Part shown: piece by piece, positions 20,568 through 27,440 of the stretch
Layout of the letters: each line of letters begins with the position of its first letter
Position numbering within the stretch: position 1 is the stretch's first letter
Source of the DNA: Bryobacteraceae bacterium
Lineage (GTDB): Bacteria; Acidobacteriota; Terriglobia; Bryobacterales; Bryobacteraceae
Length of the DNA: 64,000 nt
Assembly: GCA_025056865.1 (NCBI GenBank)
Contig: JANWVO010000039.1
Location: 62,001 to 126,000 of the forward strand
Direction of reading: 5' to 3'
Program-made: the position numbers and the translations under genes
Notes under the pieces: model-generated
Database searches by the model: none
What the model saw: only the letters and a program-made list of their open reading frames with translations
Told to the model about the DNA's origin: nothing

Positions 20568-22060
20568 CGCACGATCTCGCGCCATTCGCGGTCGTAGGTG
20601 CGGACCAGCACCTGGTCGAAAAGCCGGTTGGGCGCGGCGGGCACGGGCGCCAGATCCGGCGGGAACTCGAAGAGGGAGGCGACGTTCTGCACCGTCAGGA
20701 AACGGAGCCCCCGGGGCAGGCGCTGCGGCGGCTGCCAGTTGCCATGCGTGGCCAGCACGTAACCCCACTCGCCGAAAGAAGGCACGTAGGCATGGTACGG
20801 GTAGGTGCGGAATCCGGCAGCTTTCAGCGTTTCGTGGATGCACCAGAACGACTGCCGCGCGAACATCGGCGAAGTCGACTGCACCGAGGCGGCGCCGCCG
20901 GCGGCCAGGGCGCGCTTCAACAAGCGGTAGAAGGCCGTCGTGTAAAGCTTTCCGAGCGAATAGTTGTTCGGGTCGGGAAAGTCGGCGGCGATGAAGTCGA
21001 ACGTGTCGCGGTTGGCTTCCAGCCAGGGGAAGGCGTCGGCGTTGACGACGCGCACCCGGCGGTCCTTCAGCGAGCCGCCGTTCAACTGGACCAGCAGAGG
21101 GTGCGTGGAAAACAGCCGCGTCATTTCGGGGTCGAGATCGACAAGCGTGACGGACTCGATGGTGGGGTAGCGCAGGATCTCGCGCACGGCGAGGCCGTCG
21201 CCTCCGCCGAGCACGAGCGCGCGGCGCGGCAGCGCGACGGAGGCAAGGCCGGGATGGACCAGCGCCTCGTGATAGCGGTACTCATCGCGGGAGGAGAACT
21301 GTAGATGCCCGTTCAGGTACAGGCGGTAGTCGTCTTTCCAGTGCGTGAGGACGATGCGCTGGTAGGGCGTGGTCCGCGCGAGGATGACATCGTCGGAATA
21401 GAGAGCGGCGTCCGCGGTGTCGGTAATGCGCTCTCCGAAGGCGAGCCCCGCGCCGAGGGCGAGCACGACAAGCGCCGAAGCGGCACGCTGCACCAGCGGC
21501 TGCGGGAGATGGCTGCGGAACAGCCACGTGGACCACAGCGCCACCAGCGCGTTGATCAGCCCGAACAGCATGGCGCCGCGCACCAGCCCGAGCCTCGGCA
21601 CCAGAAAGAGCGGGAAAACGAGCGAGGCGCCGAGCGCGCCCAGATAATCGAACGTCAGCACGTTGGCGACGAGTTCGCGCAACTGGTAGCGCTCGCGCAG
21701 GATTCGCATCAGCAGCGGAATCTCCAGCCCGACGAGCACGCCGATGGCGAGGACCAGGCCGTACAGCAGCGGGCGGAAGCCGGCGGTGTGCGCGAAGGCG
21801 AAGAACAGCAGCGTGGAGGAGAAGCCGCCAAGCAGCCCCACCATCAATTCGATGGTGATGAAGCGCGCCACGAGCTGCCGCGTGAGGTAGCGCGACAGCC
21901 AGGAGCCCACGCCCATCGCGAACAGATACGTGCCGATGACCGTGGAAAACTGCAAGACGCTGTCGCCAAGCAGGTAGCTGGCCAGGGCGCCAGCGATCAG
22001 CTCGTAGACGAGCCCGCAGGCGGCGATAAGGAAGACCGACAGGAAAAGGACGAATGCCAT
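20564..22060 (-). CDS. Membrane-bound spermidine-synthase-like protein
   Basis: A 498-residue fusion: residues 1-210 hold about seven hydrophobic segments, and residues 230-498 a spermidine synthase fold. The aminopropyltransferase motifs are recognisable: YQRIVLTHWKDDYRLYLNG, the decarboxylated-SAM site LVLGGGDGLAV near residue 280, LVDLDPEM, NADAFPWL and DFPDPN, corresponding to the acidic catalytic loop of SpeE. The enzyme would transfer an aminopropyl group to an amine at the inner face of the membrane. The encoded SpeD two to six genes upstream would supply its donor. The ATG at 22060 follows the DUF350 stop by 17 bp. Confidence 0.9.
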   Translation of the reverse strand: MAFVLFLSVFLIAACGLVYELIAGALASYLLGDSVLQFSTVIGTYLFAMGVGSWLSRYLTRQLVARFITIELMVGLLGGFSSTLLFFAFAHTAGFRPLLYGLVLAIGVLVGLEIPLLMRILRERYQLRELVANVLTFDYLGALGASLVFPLFLVPRLGLVRGAMLFGLINALVALWSTWLFRSHLPQPLVQRAASALVVLALGAGLAFGERITDTADAALYSDDVILARTTPYQRIVLTHWKDDYRLYLNGHLQFSSRDEYRYHEALVHPGLASVALPRRALVLGGGDGLAVREILRYPTIESVTLVDLDPEMTRLFSTHPLLVQLNGGSLKDRRVRVVNADAFPWLEANRDTFDFIAADFPDPNNYSLGKLYTTAFYRLLKRALAAGGAASVQSTSPMFARQSFWCIHETLKAAGFRTYPYHAYVPSFGEWGYVLATHGNWQPPQRLPRGLRFLTVQNVASLFEFPPDLAPVPAAPNRLFDQVLVRTYDREWREIVR

Positions 22061-22077
22061 TTCCCACCGCGCTCCGG

Positions 22078-22293
22078 CTAGTGGACCGCCGCGGCGACGA
22101 TGATGGCAATGCCGAGCGCCATCAGCCCCGCGAAAATCGCCAGGGCGGTGTTGTGCTTCTCGATGATCTCCTTCCAGAGGTCGTAGGGCGTGATCTTGTC
22201 CCACAGGACGAAGGAGACGACGAGAATCACCACGCCGAGCACCGCGAAGATGACGGCGTTCAGAAGAGCATCCAGATGCACGATGGAACTCAT
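22078..22293 (-). CDS. DUF350 family small membrane protein (YjfL-like)
   Basis: A 71-residue protein with two transmembrane helices (about residues 11-31 and 48-70) separated by a charged loop containing ITPYDLWKEI, the conserved signature of the DUF350 family. E. coli YjfL is a longer relative. The family's biochemical role is unknown, but members are repeatedly found next to polyamine or PspA/SPFH genes. The start lies 3 bp after the stop of the 62-residue gene, so expression is tightly linked. Confidence 0.85.
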   Translation of the reverse strand: MSSIVHLDALLNAVIFAVLGVVILVVSFVLWDKITPYDLWKEIIEKHNTALAIFAGLMALGIAIIVAAAVH

Positions 22294-22296
22294 GGG

Positions 22297-22485
22297 TCAC
22301 TTTCCTCCAAACCAGCGGGGCAGCCAGTGGTAGTGCGAGCGGTAGACGCCCGGGTTTTCCCGGATGGATCTCGGCACATTGCGAAGCTCGGTGGCGGACG
22401 AGGCGAACCAGCCGGAGCGCGCGGCGTGGTTGGCGCCGGCCAGCAGCAGCAGTCCGTACAGCAGATAGGGCAGCGAGAGTCTCAT
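22297..22485 (-). CDS. Small membrane or exported protein in the SPFH-SpeD operon
   Basis: A 62-residue product with a hydrophobic N-terminal segment (LPYLLYGLLLLAGA) that could be a signal peptide or single anchor, then a polar tail with NVPRSIRENPGVYRSHYHW and a final RWFGGK. I do not know a characterised homologue. Reality is supported by its exact fit between the flanking genes (4-bp and 3-bp gaps), codon use like its neighbours, and the proline/tyrosine-rich tail that would not arise by chance in a spacer. It may be a structural partner of DUF350 or of the membrane SpeE. Confidence 0.7.
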   Translation of the reverse strand: MRLSLPYLLYGLLLLAGANHAARSGWFASSATELRNVPRSIRENPGVYRSHYHWLPRWFGGK

Positions 22486-22489
22486 CTTC

Positions 22490-23809
22490 TCAATCCGCGG
22501 AATAGCCTGGGATAGTGCCGTAATCGCTTTCCGACCAGCGCGCGGATTCCACGCCGAGGGCGCGGAGGGAGCTGAGCGCCGGCGGAATCAGGAGCAGCGG
22601 CAGAGCGAGGAAGAACAGCCACAGCCGCGGCACGTCATGCCGAACGATGACCTCGTAATTCATGTTCATCCCGGCGGAGGAGCCGAAGCTGGCTTGCGCA
22701 TCCATCTCCGGCTCGATGCGCAGGTAATAGCGGCCGGCGGGCACGCGCGCCAGCGTCGCCGAATCCGAGCGGCTGCCTTCGCTCCAGCTTCCATCCGGGT
22801 CGCGCCCGTGATAGTAGCTGATTTCGCGGCCGAAGTCGAAGCCGCGCGAGCCGTCTTCGGCCAGCAGGGCCATGTTGAAGTAGGCCCAGTTGTTGTCGAG
22901 GTCCGTGCGGATCTCGATCTTCACATTGCCCTCGCGGGGCACGGTGAACACATCCGTCACGAGGGAGTGTTCGCCGGGCGAGCTGGCCGAGAAGCGGTAG
23001 GAACCGCGGAACAGCTCCCGGTTGGCAGACAGCGCCAGATGGGCCACGAGCGCCGCCACCCAAAGGACGCCGAGCACGGTGAAGGTGCGCCAGGCGCGCC
23101 GCATCCTTTCCAGATGGGGGTTGGGCTGGTTCGCGTACACGCCGTGCGCCGCGGGCGGCGCGCCCGGCAGCGCGAAGGCCTTCCAGACCTCGGAGCCTTC
23201 CATGTAGACGCCCTGCGACCAGTTGATCTCCCTGCCGTCGTGCTCGGCCGAAAGAACATACGGCGGCGCGACGTAATCGTCGGCTTTCACCGCTTCGCCG
23301 ACGCGCACCGCCCACGGGAACTCACCCATCACGAACGTCGTGACAGCCTGCGCGCTCTGGAAGTGCCTGTAGGTTCTGCCCTCGAACCGCACCGCTTTGC
23401 GCCCCTGCGCGCTGGTGAATTCCGGCAGCGCCCGCACGGTGGCGACGAAATTCCAGTGCCCGTCGTAATGGGTGAGGTAGCGGAAGCCGGCGTAGGGGTT
23501 GAAGAGAAGATACTCGTGCCAGCTATAGGATGTGCCCTCGACCTGGATGGTGCGGACCTGGAAGCCGATGACCTCCCATTTCTTCCCCTGGATCTGGCCG
23601 CGCGTGCCGAGCGGGATCAGCGGACGCACGCGCAGGCGTTCGTCGAAGCGCTGGAGGATCCTCAGCTCCGGCGTGGCCGTGTCGAGCACGGTGCAGCACT
23701 GGAGGCAGACGGCCGAGCGCGTGTGCGCAAACCCGCGCAGCTCGATGCGGCCGCCGCAGTTCGGGCACGAGACGGGCTTCGGCGCCGGCACGCGGTTCTG
23801 GGTCACCAT
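22490..23809 (-). CDS. DUF4178 protein with zinc ribbon and two membrane segments
   Basis: A 439-residue protein. Residues 14-44 form a treble-clef or ribbon-like zinc site (CPNCG and CLQCC). One DUF4178 domain follows at about 55-215, with GKKWEVIGFQVR and WHEYLLFNPYAGFRYL, the latter a clear domain hallmark. A transmembrane helix lies near 242-262, then an extracytoplasmic beta-rich domain, and a second helix near 393-413 before a short tail. The external domain contains WAYFNMALLAEDGSRGFDFG. Function is unknown. The start overlaps the other DUF4178 gene by 7 bp, the second of two paralogous domains side by side. Confidence 0.85.
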   Translation of the reverse strand: MVTQNRVPAPKPVSCPNCGGRIELRGFAHTRSAVCLQCCTVLDTATPELRILQRFDERLRVRPLIPLGTRGQIQGKKWEVIGFQVRTIQVEGTSYSWHEYLLFNPYAGFRYLTHYDGHWNFVATVRALPEFTSAQGRKAVRFEGRTYRHFQSAQAVTTFVMGEFPWAVRVGEAVKADDYVAPPYVLSAEHDGREINWSQGVYMEGSEVWKAFALPGAPPAAHGVYANQPNPHLERMRRAWRTFTVLGVLWVAALVAHLALSANRELFRGSYRFSASSPGEHSLVTDVFTVPREGNVKIEIRTDLDNNWAYFNMALLAEDGSRGFDFGREISYYHGRDPDGSWSEGSRSDSATLARVPAGRYYLRIEPEMDAQASFGSSAGMNMNYEVIVRHDVPRLWLFFLALPLLLIPPALSSLRALGVESARWSESDYGTIPGYSAD

Positions 23810-24435
23810 CCTTCAAACTCCCGCAGGTTGGACAGCCGCAGCTCGTCAAAGGCGGCGAAGCGCCCGGCGAACAGCAGCGGCGGCTGTTCGGAGTAGTCGA
23901 TGGTGGCGAAGCGCGCATCGAAGGTGCGCAGGTCCGCGGTGAGGAACTCCGAGCGGTCTGCCGTCGTGAACGGCAGCTCGCCCTCGAAGCCCACATAGCG
24001 CACGCGCGTCAGGTGCGTCACGTAGAACGCCGCGCCGGAGATCTGGAGGATCCTGCCCGGCGCGAGCTGATCGGGAGGCGGCAACTGCGCCGGCGGCTGG
24101 ACCAGGAAGCTGACGGCGTATTCGGCCTGCGCGTCGCTGAGCCAGCCGCTGGTCTGGTCCTGGAACAGCAGGTGCCATTCGTTCCAGGCGCCCTGCTCCC
24201 ACTCGTAGCGGATGCGCCCGATCACCGTGAAGCGCCGGTTGTCGAAGATGCCCTCAGTGAAAAGCTGGATGGGGCTCGCGTCCGGCGGAAGATCGGCGGT
24301 GATGCCGACCTTCTCCAGATTCACGTCATGGCGGACGAGAATCGAGTGGCAGTAGGGGCAGGCGGTCTGCACCGCAGCCGACCAGGCGAACTGCACCGGA
24401 GCGCCGCAGGATGGGCATTCCGCCGTGCGCCTCAC
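23803..24435 (-). CDS. DUF4178 protein with N-terminal zinc ribbon
   Basis: A 210-residue cytosolic protein: a CPSCG/CPYCH zinc ribbon in the first 35 residues, then a single DUF4178 domain with RFTVIGRIRYEWEQG, NEWHLLFQD and GWLSDAQAEYAVSF. No membrane helix. The initiation codon is taken as GTG at 24435 because AAAGGAG lies 7 nt upstream and the codon overlaps the speD stop (GTGA). The pair of DUF4178 proteins in this operon, one soluble and one membrane-anchored, probably interacts with the SPFH protein, an inference from fixed gene neighbourhood. Confidence 0.88.
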   Translation of the reverse strand: MRRTAECPSCGAPVQFAWSAAVQTACPYCHSILVRHDVNLEKVGITADLPPDASPIQLFTEGIFDNRRFTVIGRIRYEWEQGAWNEWHLLFQDQTSGWLSDAQAEYAVSFLVQPPAQLPPPDQLAPGRILQISGAAFYVTHLTRVRYVGFEGELPFTTADRSEFLTADLRTFDARFATIDYSEQPPLLFAGRFAAFDELRLSNLREFEGW

Positions 24436-24779
24436 GGCAGGCTCCTTTCGAGAGACCGCACGCGGACGCTGGAAGCTCCGAAGCGCCGCGCGAGCTCCGC
24501 CGGGAAATCCCACGGCGGGCGCGGGCGGCAACTGTAGAGGTTCAGCGCGAGAAAGCCGTGCTCCGGATAGGTGTGCACGGCGAGGTGGGACTCGCTGAGC
24601 AGCACCATGCCGGTGATGCCGCCCGCGCCCGGGAACTTCTGCCAGACGGGCGGCGACACAGGGTGCAGATCCAGCGCGGCGATCATGTCCGCAAACAGCG
24701 ACTCGAGCGCGGACTGCGAGGCCAGCCGTGCGGCATCGCAGCCTCCTGCTTCCACAACCCACTCGAGGCCGGGCGTCAT
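24432..24779 (-). CDS. speD: S-adenosylmethionine decarboxylase proenzyme
   Basis: A 115-residue pyruvoyl enzyme that decarboxylates SAM to give the aminopropyl donor of polyamine synthesis. The autocleavage site is LSESHLAVHTYPE, with the cut expected between Glu63 and Ser64; Ser64 becomes the pyruvoyl group. His69 and Cys84 (in LALNLYSC) match the catalytic His and Cys of the bacterial class 1B enzymes, whose usual length is 115-130. It sits just after the SPFH gene (25-bp gap) and overlaps the first DUF4178 gene. No ornithine or arginine decarboxylase gene is in the window. Confidence 0.92.
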   Translation of the reverse strand: MTPGLEWVVEAGGCDAARLASQSALESLFADMIAALDLHPVSPPVWQKFPGAGGITGMVLLSESHLAVHTYPEHGFLALNLYSCRPRPPWDFPAELARRFGASSVRVRSLERSLP

Positions 24780-24804
24780 GGCAGTGGCCTGCGGAAAAGA
24801 GGGT

Positions 24805-25878
24805 TCACGCCTGCGGTTTGCCGCATTCGGGGCAAAACTTTGCCGCGCGCGGGATCTGCTGGCCGCACTCCATGCAGAACTTCATCGCCGCGGCTGCGGC
24901 GGCCCCGGCTGCGGCTCCCGCGGCCGCGGCTGGAGCGGCAGGCGCTGCCGGGGGCGCACCGGCCGGAGGCGGAGCCTGCGGGGGCTGCGGCGGCGGCTGC
25001 ATCTGCGCGCCCATCGACTGCGCCATCACGTTGCCGAGGCCGAGGCCCGCGCCGAGTCCGACGCCCAGCCCGGCCAGCCCGCCGCCGCCTTCGTTGGCCG
25101 CGGCGATCGGCAGCGATTGCGCCGCCTGGTACTGCGTGTACTGCTGCATGTTGCCGATCATGTTCATGCCGACGCGCGTGTCGAGGAATTTCTGGAGTTC
25201 CTCCGGCAGCGAGAGATTCTCGACGGCGAACTGGTCGAGGGCGATGCCGAGCTCGGCAAACACCGGCGCAACCGTGGCACGGATCCGCTCGCCCACCTCC
25301 AGGTAGTTGGCGGCCATGTCGAGGAAGGGCAGGCCGCTCTGGGCGAACGCATCGGAGATGTGGGCGACGATGATCTGCCGGAGCTGCGGCTCCACCTGCG
25401 CCAGCGTGTATTTCTCGCCGAAGCCGCTCACCTTTGTCAGGAAGAGCTTCGGGTTCTCGATGTGCCAGCTATAGACGCCATAGCCGCGCAGGCGGACGGC
25501 GCCGAAGTCGCGGTCGCGGATGGTGACCGGCTGCGCGGTGCCCCATCGCTGGCCGATCTGCTGCCGCGTGCTGAAGAAGTAGACGTCGCTCTTGAACGGG
25601 CTCTGGAAAAGCTTGTCCCAGTTCATGAGGTTGGTGAGCAGGGGCAGCGTGTTCGTGTTCAGCGTGTAGAGCCCCGGGCCGAAGATGTCGGCGCAGCGGC
25701 CTTCGTTGACGAACATTGCGGCCTGGCTCTCGCGGACGGTCAGTCTGGCACCGTTCTGGATCTCCATGTCCTGCATGGGATACCGGTAGACGAGGACGCC
25801 CTCCTCCTGGTCCGTCCACTGGATGACGTCGATGAACTGTTTCTTGATAAACGAGCGAAGCTGGTCGCCCAGGGCCAT
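24805..25878 (-). CDS. SPFH-domain protein with C-terminal zinc ribbon
   Basis: A 357-residue protein of the SPFH/band-7 family branch often labelled virion core protein. The SPFH domain spans about residues 28-240 (FVNEGRCADIFGPGLYTL, SDVYFFSTRQQIGQRWGT). A Gly/Ala/Pro-rich linker (about 255-325) connects it to a zinc ribbon with CMECG and CPECG at the end. SPFH proteins form oligomeric rings on membranes; this branch lacks an obvious transmembrane anchor. First gene of the eight-gene unit, with GGAGG 5 nt before the ATG. The alanine-rich stretch is coded by a GC-rich repeat-like tract and could vary in length between strains. Confidence 0.9.
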   Translation of the reverse strand: MALGDQLRSFIKKQFIDVIQWTDQEEGVLVYRYPMQDMEIQNGARLTVRESQAAMFVNEGRCADIFGPGLYTLNTNTLPLLTNLMNWDKLFQSPFKSDVYFFSTRQQIGQRWGTAQPVTIRDRDFGAVRLRGYGVYSWHIENPKLFLTKVSGFGEKYTLAQVEPQLRQIIVAHISDAFAQSGLPFLDMAANYLEVGERIRATVAPVFAELGIALDQFAVENLSLPEELQKFLDTRVGMNMIGNMQQYTQYQAAQSLPIAAANEGGGGLAGLGVGLGAGLGLGNVMAQSMGAQMQPPPQPPQAPPPAGAPPAAPAAPAAAAGAAAGAAAAAAMKFCMECGQQIPRAAKFCPECGKPQA

Positions 25879-25898
25879 GGTTGCCTCCGTTTCGCCTT

Positions 25899-25928
25899 AG
25901 TATACGGGATCGCCGCTCCGGCTGTTCC
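25899..25928 (-). promoter_or_regulatory. Candidate promoter for the SPFH-SpeD operon
   Basis: On the minus strand, GGAACA (25928-25923) is followed after 18 bp by TATACT (25904-25899), with an expected leader of about 14 nt to the SPFH ATG. The GGAAC/GTATA pair also resembles promoters of ECF-type sigma factors, although the spacing is one base long. Weak evidence, from position and sequence alone. Confidence 0.3.
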
Positions 25929-25953
25929 CGGAATCGGCACGGCGCAGTGTGCG

Positions 25954-26598
25954 ATGATCGAGGCGATGCGGCGCGTCGTCACCGAAAGGGACCTGCCGGC
26001 GCAGGGCGTGTTCCGCGTGGAGCGGGGCGCGCTGTGGACGCCCTCGGCGCGCGACCTGGCCCGCGAGCGCGGGCTGGAAATCCTGGAGCTGGATGCGGAC
26101 GAGCTGGCGGCGGCGGAGCCGGAGCGCACCATCGCCATCGGCGCCGATCATGGCGGATTCGCGCTGAAAGAGCGGCTGAAGCCGCTGCTCGCGGAGCTTG
26201 GCTGGCACGTGGACGATGTGGGCGTATATGAGGAGAAAACGGCGGATTACCCGGACATCGCCCATGCCGTGGCGTTGCGGGTGGCCGAAGGGCGCGCGGC
26301 GCTGGGCGTGATCGTGGACGGCGCGGGCATCGGCAGCGCCATGGCGGCCAACAAGGTGCCGGGCATCCGCGCAGCCCTATGCTATGATAGGGCTTCCGCG
26401 CGGAACAGCCGCGAGCACAACCACGCCAACGTGCTCACCCTGGGCGGCCGCATGCTGACCCCGAGCCAGGCGGAAGAAGTGGTGCGCACATGGCTCGCCA
26501 CGCCGTGCGGGGGCGGCCGGCACGCCGCACGGGCCGCGAAAATCACGGAAATCGAACGGCGGTATTCATCGTGGACTCCGCAGAACTCGAAAGGATAG
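25954..26598 (+). CDS. RpiB/LacAB-type sugar-phosphate isomerase with N-terminal extension
   Basis: A 214-residue protein; the isomerase domain starts near residue 59 with [17 protein letters not shown] and ends with [16 protein letters not shown], both standard for ribose-5-phosphate isomerase B. The active-site region that normally reads CGTGIG is DGAGIG here, so the usual catalytic cysteine is replaced by aspartate, and the substrate may differ from ribose 5-phosphate. About 58 extra residues precede the domain ([19 protein letters not shown]-like segment [16 protein letters not shown]) and about 30 follow it. The gene overlaps deoC by 28 bp. The ATG at 25954 or the in-frame one at 25966 may be the start. 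Confidence 0.85.
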   Translation: MIEAMRRVVTERDLPAQGVFRVERGALWTPSARDLARERGLEILELDADELAAAEPERTIAIGADHGGFALKERLKPLLAELGWHVDDVGVYEEKTADYPDIAHAVALRVAEGRAALGVIVDGAGIGSAMAANKVPGIRAALCYDRASARNSREHNHANVLTLGGRMLTPSQAEEVVRTWLATPCGGGRHAARAAKITEIERRYSSWTPQNSKG

Positions 26599-27434
26599 CG
26601 GCGGAAATTGCGGAAGAGCTGCTGGCGGGCGCAGGGGGCGAAGGCGTCGCCGGCTGCCAGGACGTGTGCCCCGGCTGCGTGCAGCGCTGCGTGCAGATGT
26701 GCGCGGAAAAGACGCGCGCCATCGTGGCTGCCGGAGCCGACCGCGTATCGGCAGGCGAGCGGCTGACGCGCGTCGACCCGGCGCTGGCGGCGCTGATCGA
26801 TCACACGATCCTGAAGCCGGAGGCGACGCGGGAGGACGTTGTGCGCGTCTGCCGCGAGGCGCGCCGCTATGGGTTCGCCAGCGTGTGCGTCAACCCGCAC
26901 TGGGTGCCGCTGGTGGCGCAGGAGCTGCGGGGCTCGCCGGTGAAGGTCTGCACGGTGGTCGGCTTCCCGCTGGGCGCCACGTCCACGGCGGCCAAGGTGT
27001 GCGAAACGGAGCTGGTGTTGCGGGACGGCGCGCAGGAGGTGGACATGGTGATGAACATCGGCGCGCTGAAGAGCGGAGACTACGGCGTGGTGGAGTCCGA
27101 CATCCGCCTGGTGGCCGAGGCCTGCCACCGGCGCGGCGCGATCCTCAAGGTGATCCTGGAGACGGCGCTGCTCGATGACACGGAGAAGGCGATCGCCTGC
27201 GCGCTGGCGAAGCTGGCTGGCGCGGACTTCGTGAAGACGTCCACGGGGTTCGCCAAAGGCGGGGCTACCGCCGCTGACGTGGCGCTGATGCGCCGCATCG
27301 TGGGGCCGCAGATGGGCGTGAAGGCCTCCGGCGGCATCCGCACGCTGGAAGACCTGAAGGCGATGACCGCCGCCGGGGCGACGCGCATCGGAGCGAGCGC
27401 CAGCGTGAAGATCGTGGAGGCGGCCTCCCGCTAG
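26571..27434 (+). CDS. deoC: Deoxyribose-phosphate aldolase with cysteine-rich N-terminal extension
   Basis: A 287-residue class I aldolase. The catalytic barrel runs from about residue 75 ([15 protein letters not shown]) with both active-site lysines: [12 protein letters not shown] (Schiff-base lysine) and [10 protein letters not shown]. The enzyme splits 2-deoxyribose 5-phosphate or related sugar phosphates to acetaldehyde or a similar aldehyde. The N-terminus is odd: an amphipathic helix ([17 protein letters not shown]) then five cysteines at 29, 33, 36, 40 and 44. The helix resembles encapsulation peptides of microcompartment cargo enzymes. GTG 26571 is used since it starts that helix; no clear ribosome-binding site is seen, consistent with coupling to the overlapping upstream gene. 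Confidence 0.9.
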   Translation: MDSAELERIAAEIAEELLAGAGGEGVAGCQDVCPGCVQRCVQMCAEKTRAIVAAGADRVSAGERLTRVDPALAALIDHTILKPEATREDVVRVCREARRYGFASVCVNPHWVPLVAQELRGSPVKVCTVVGFPLGATSTAAKVCETELVLRDGAQEVDMVMNIGALKSGDYGVVESDIRLVAEACHRRGAILKVILETALLDDTEKAIACALAKLAGADFVKTSTGFAKGGATAADVALMRRIVGPQMGVKASGGIRTLEDLKAMTAAGATRIGASASVKIVEAASR

Positions 27435-27440
27435 AGCGCC

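Noticed and set aside
25954-27434. A complete microcompartment locus
   Set aside because: No shell-protein gene was found in the window; only cargo-like features are present.
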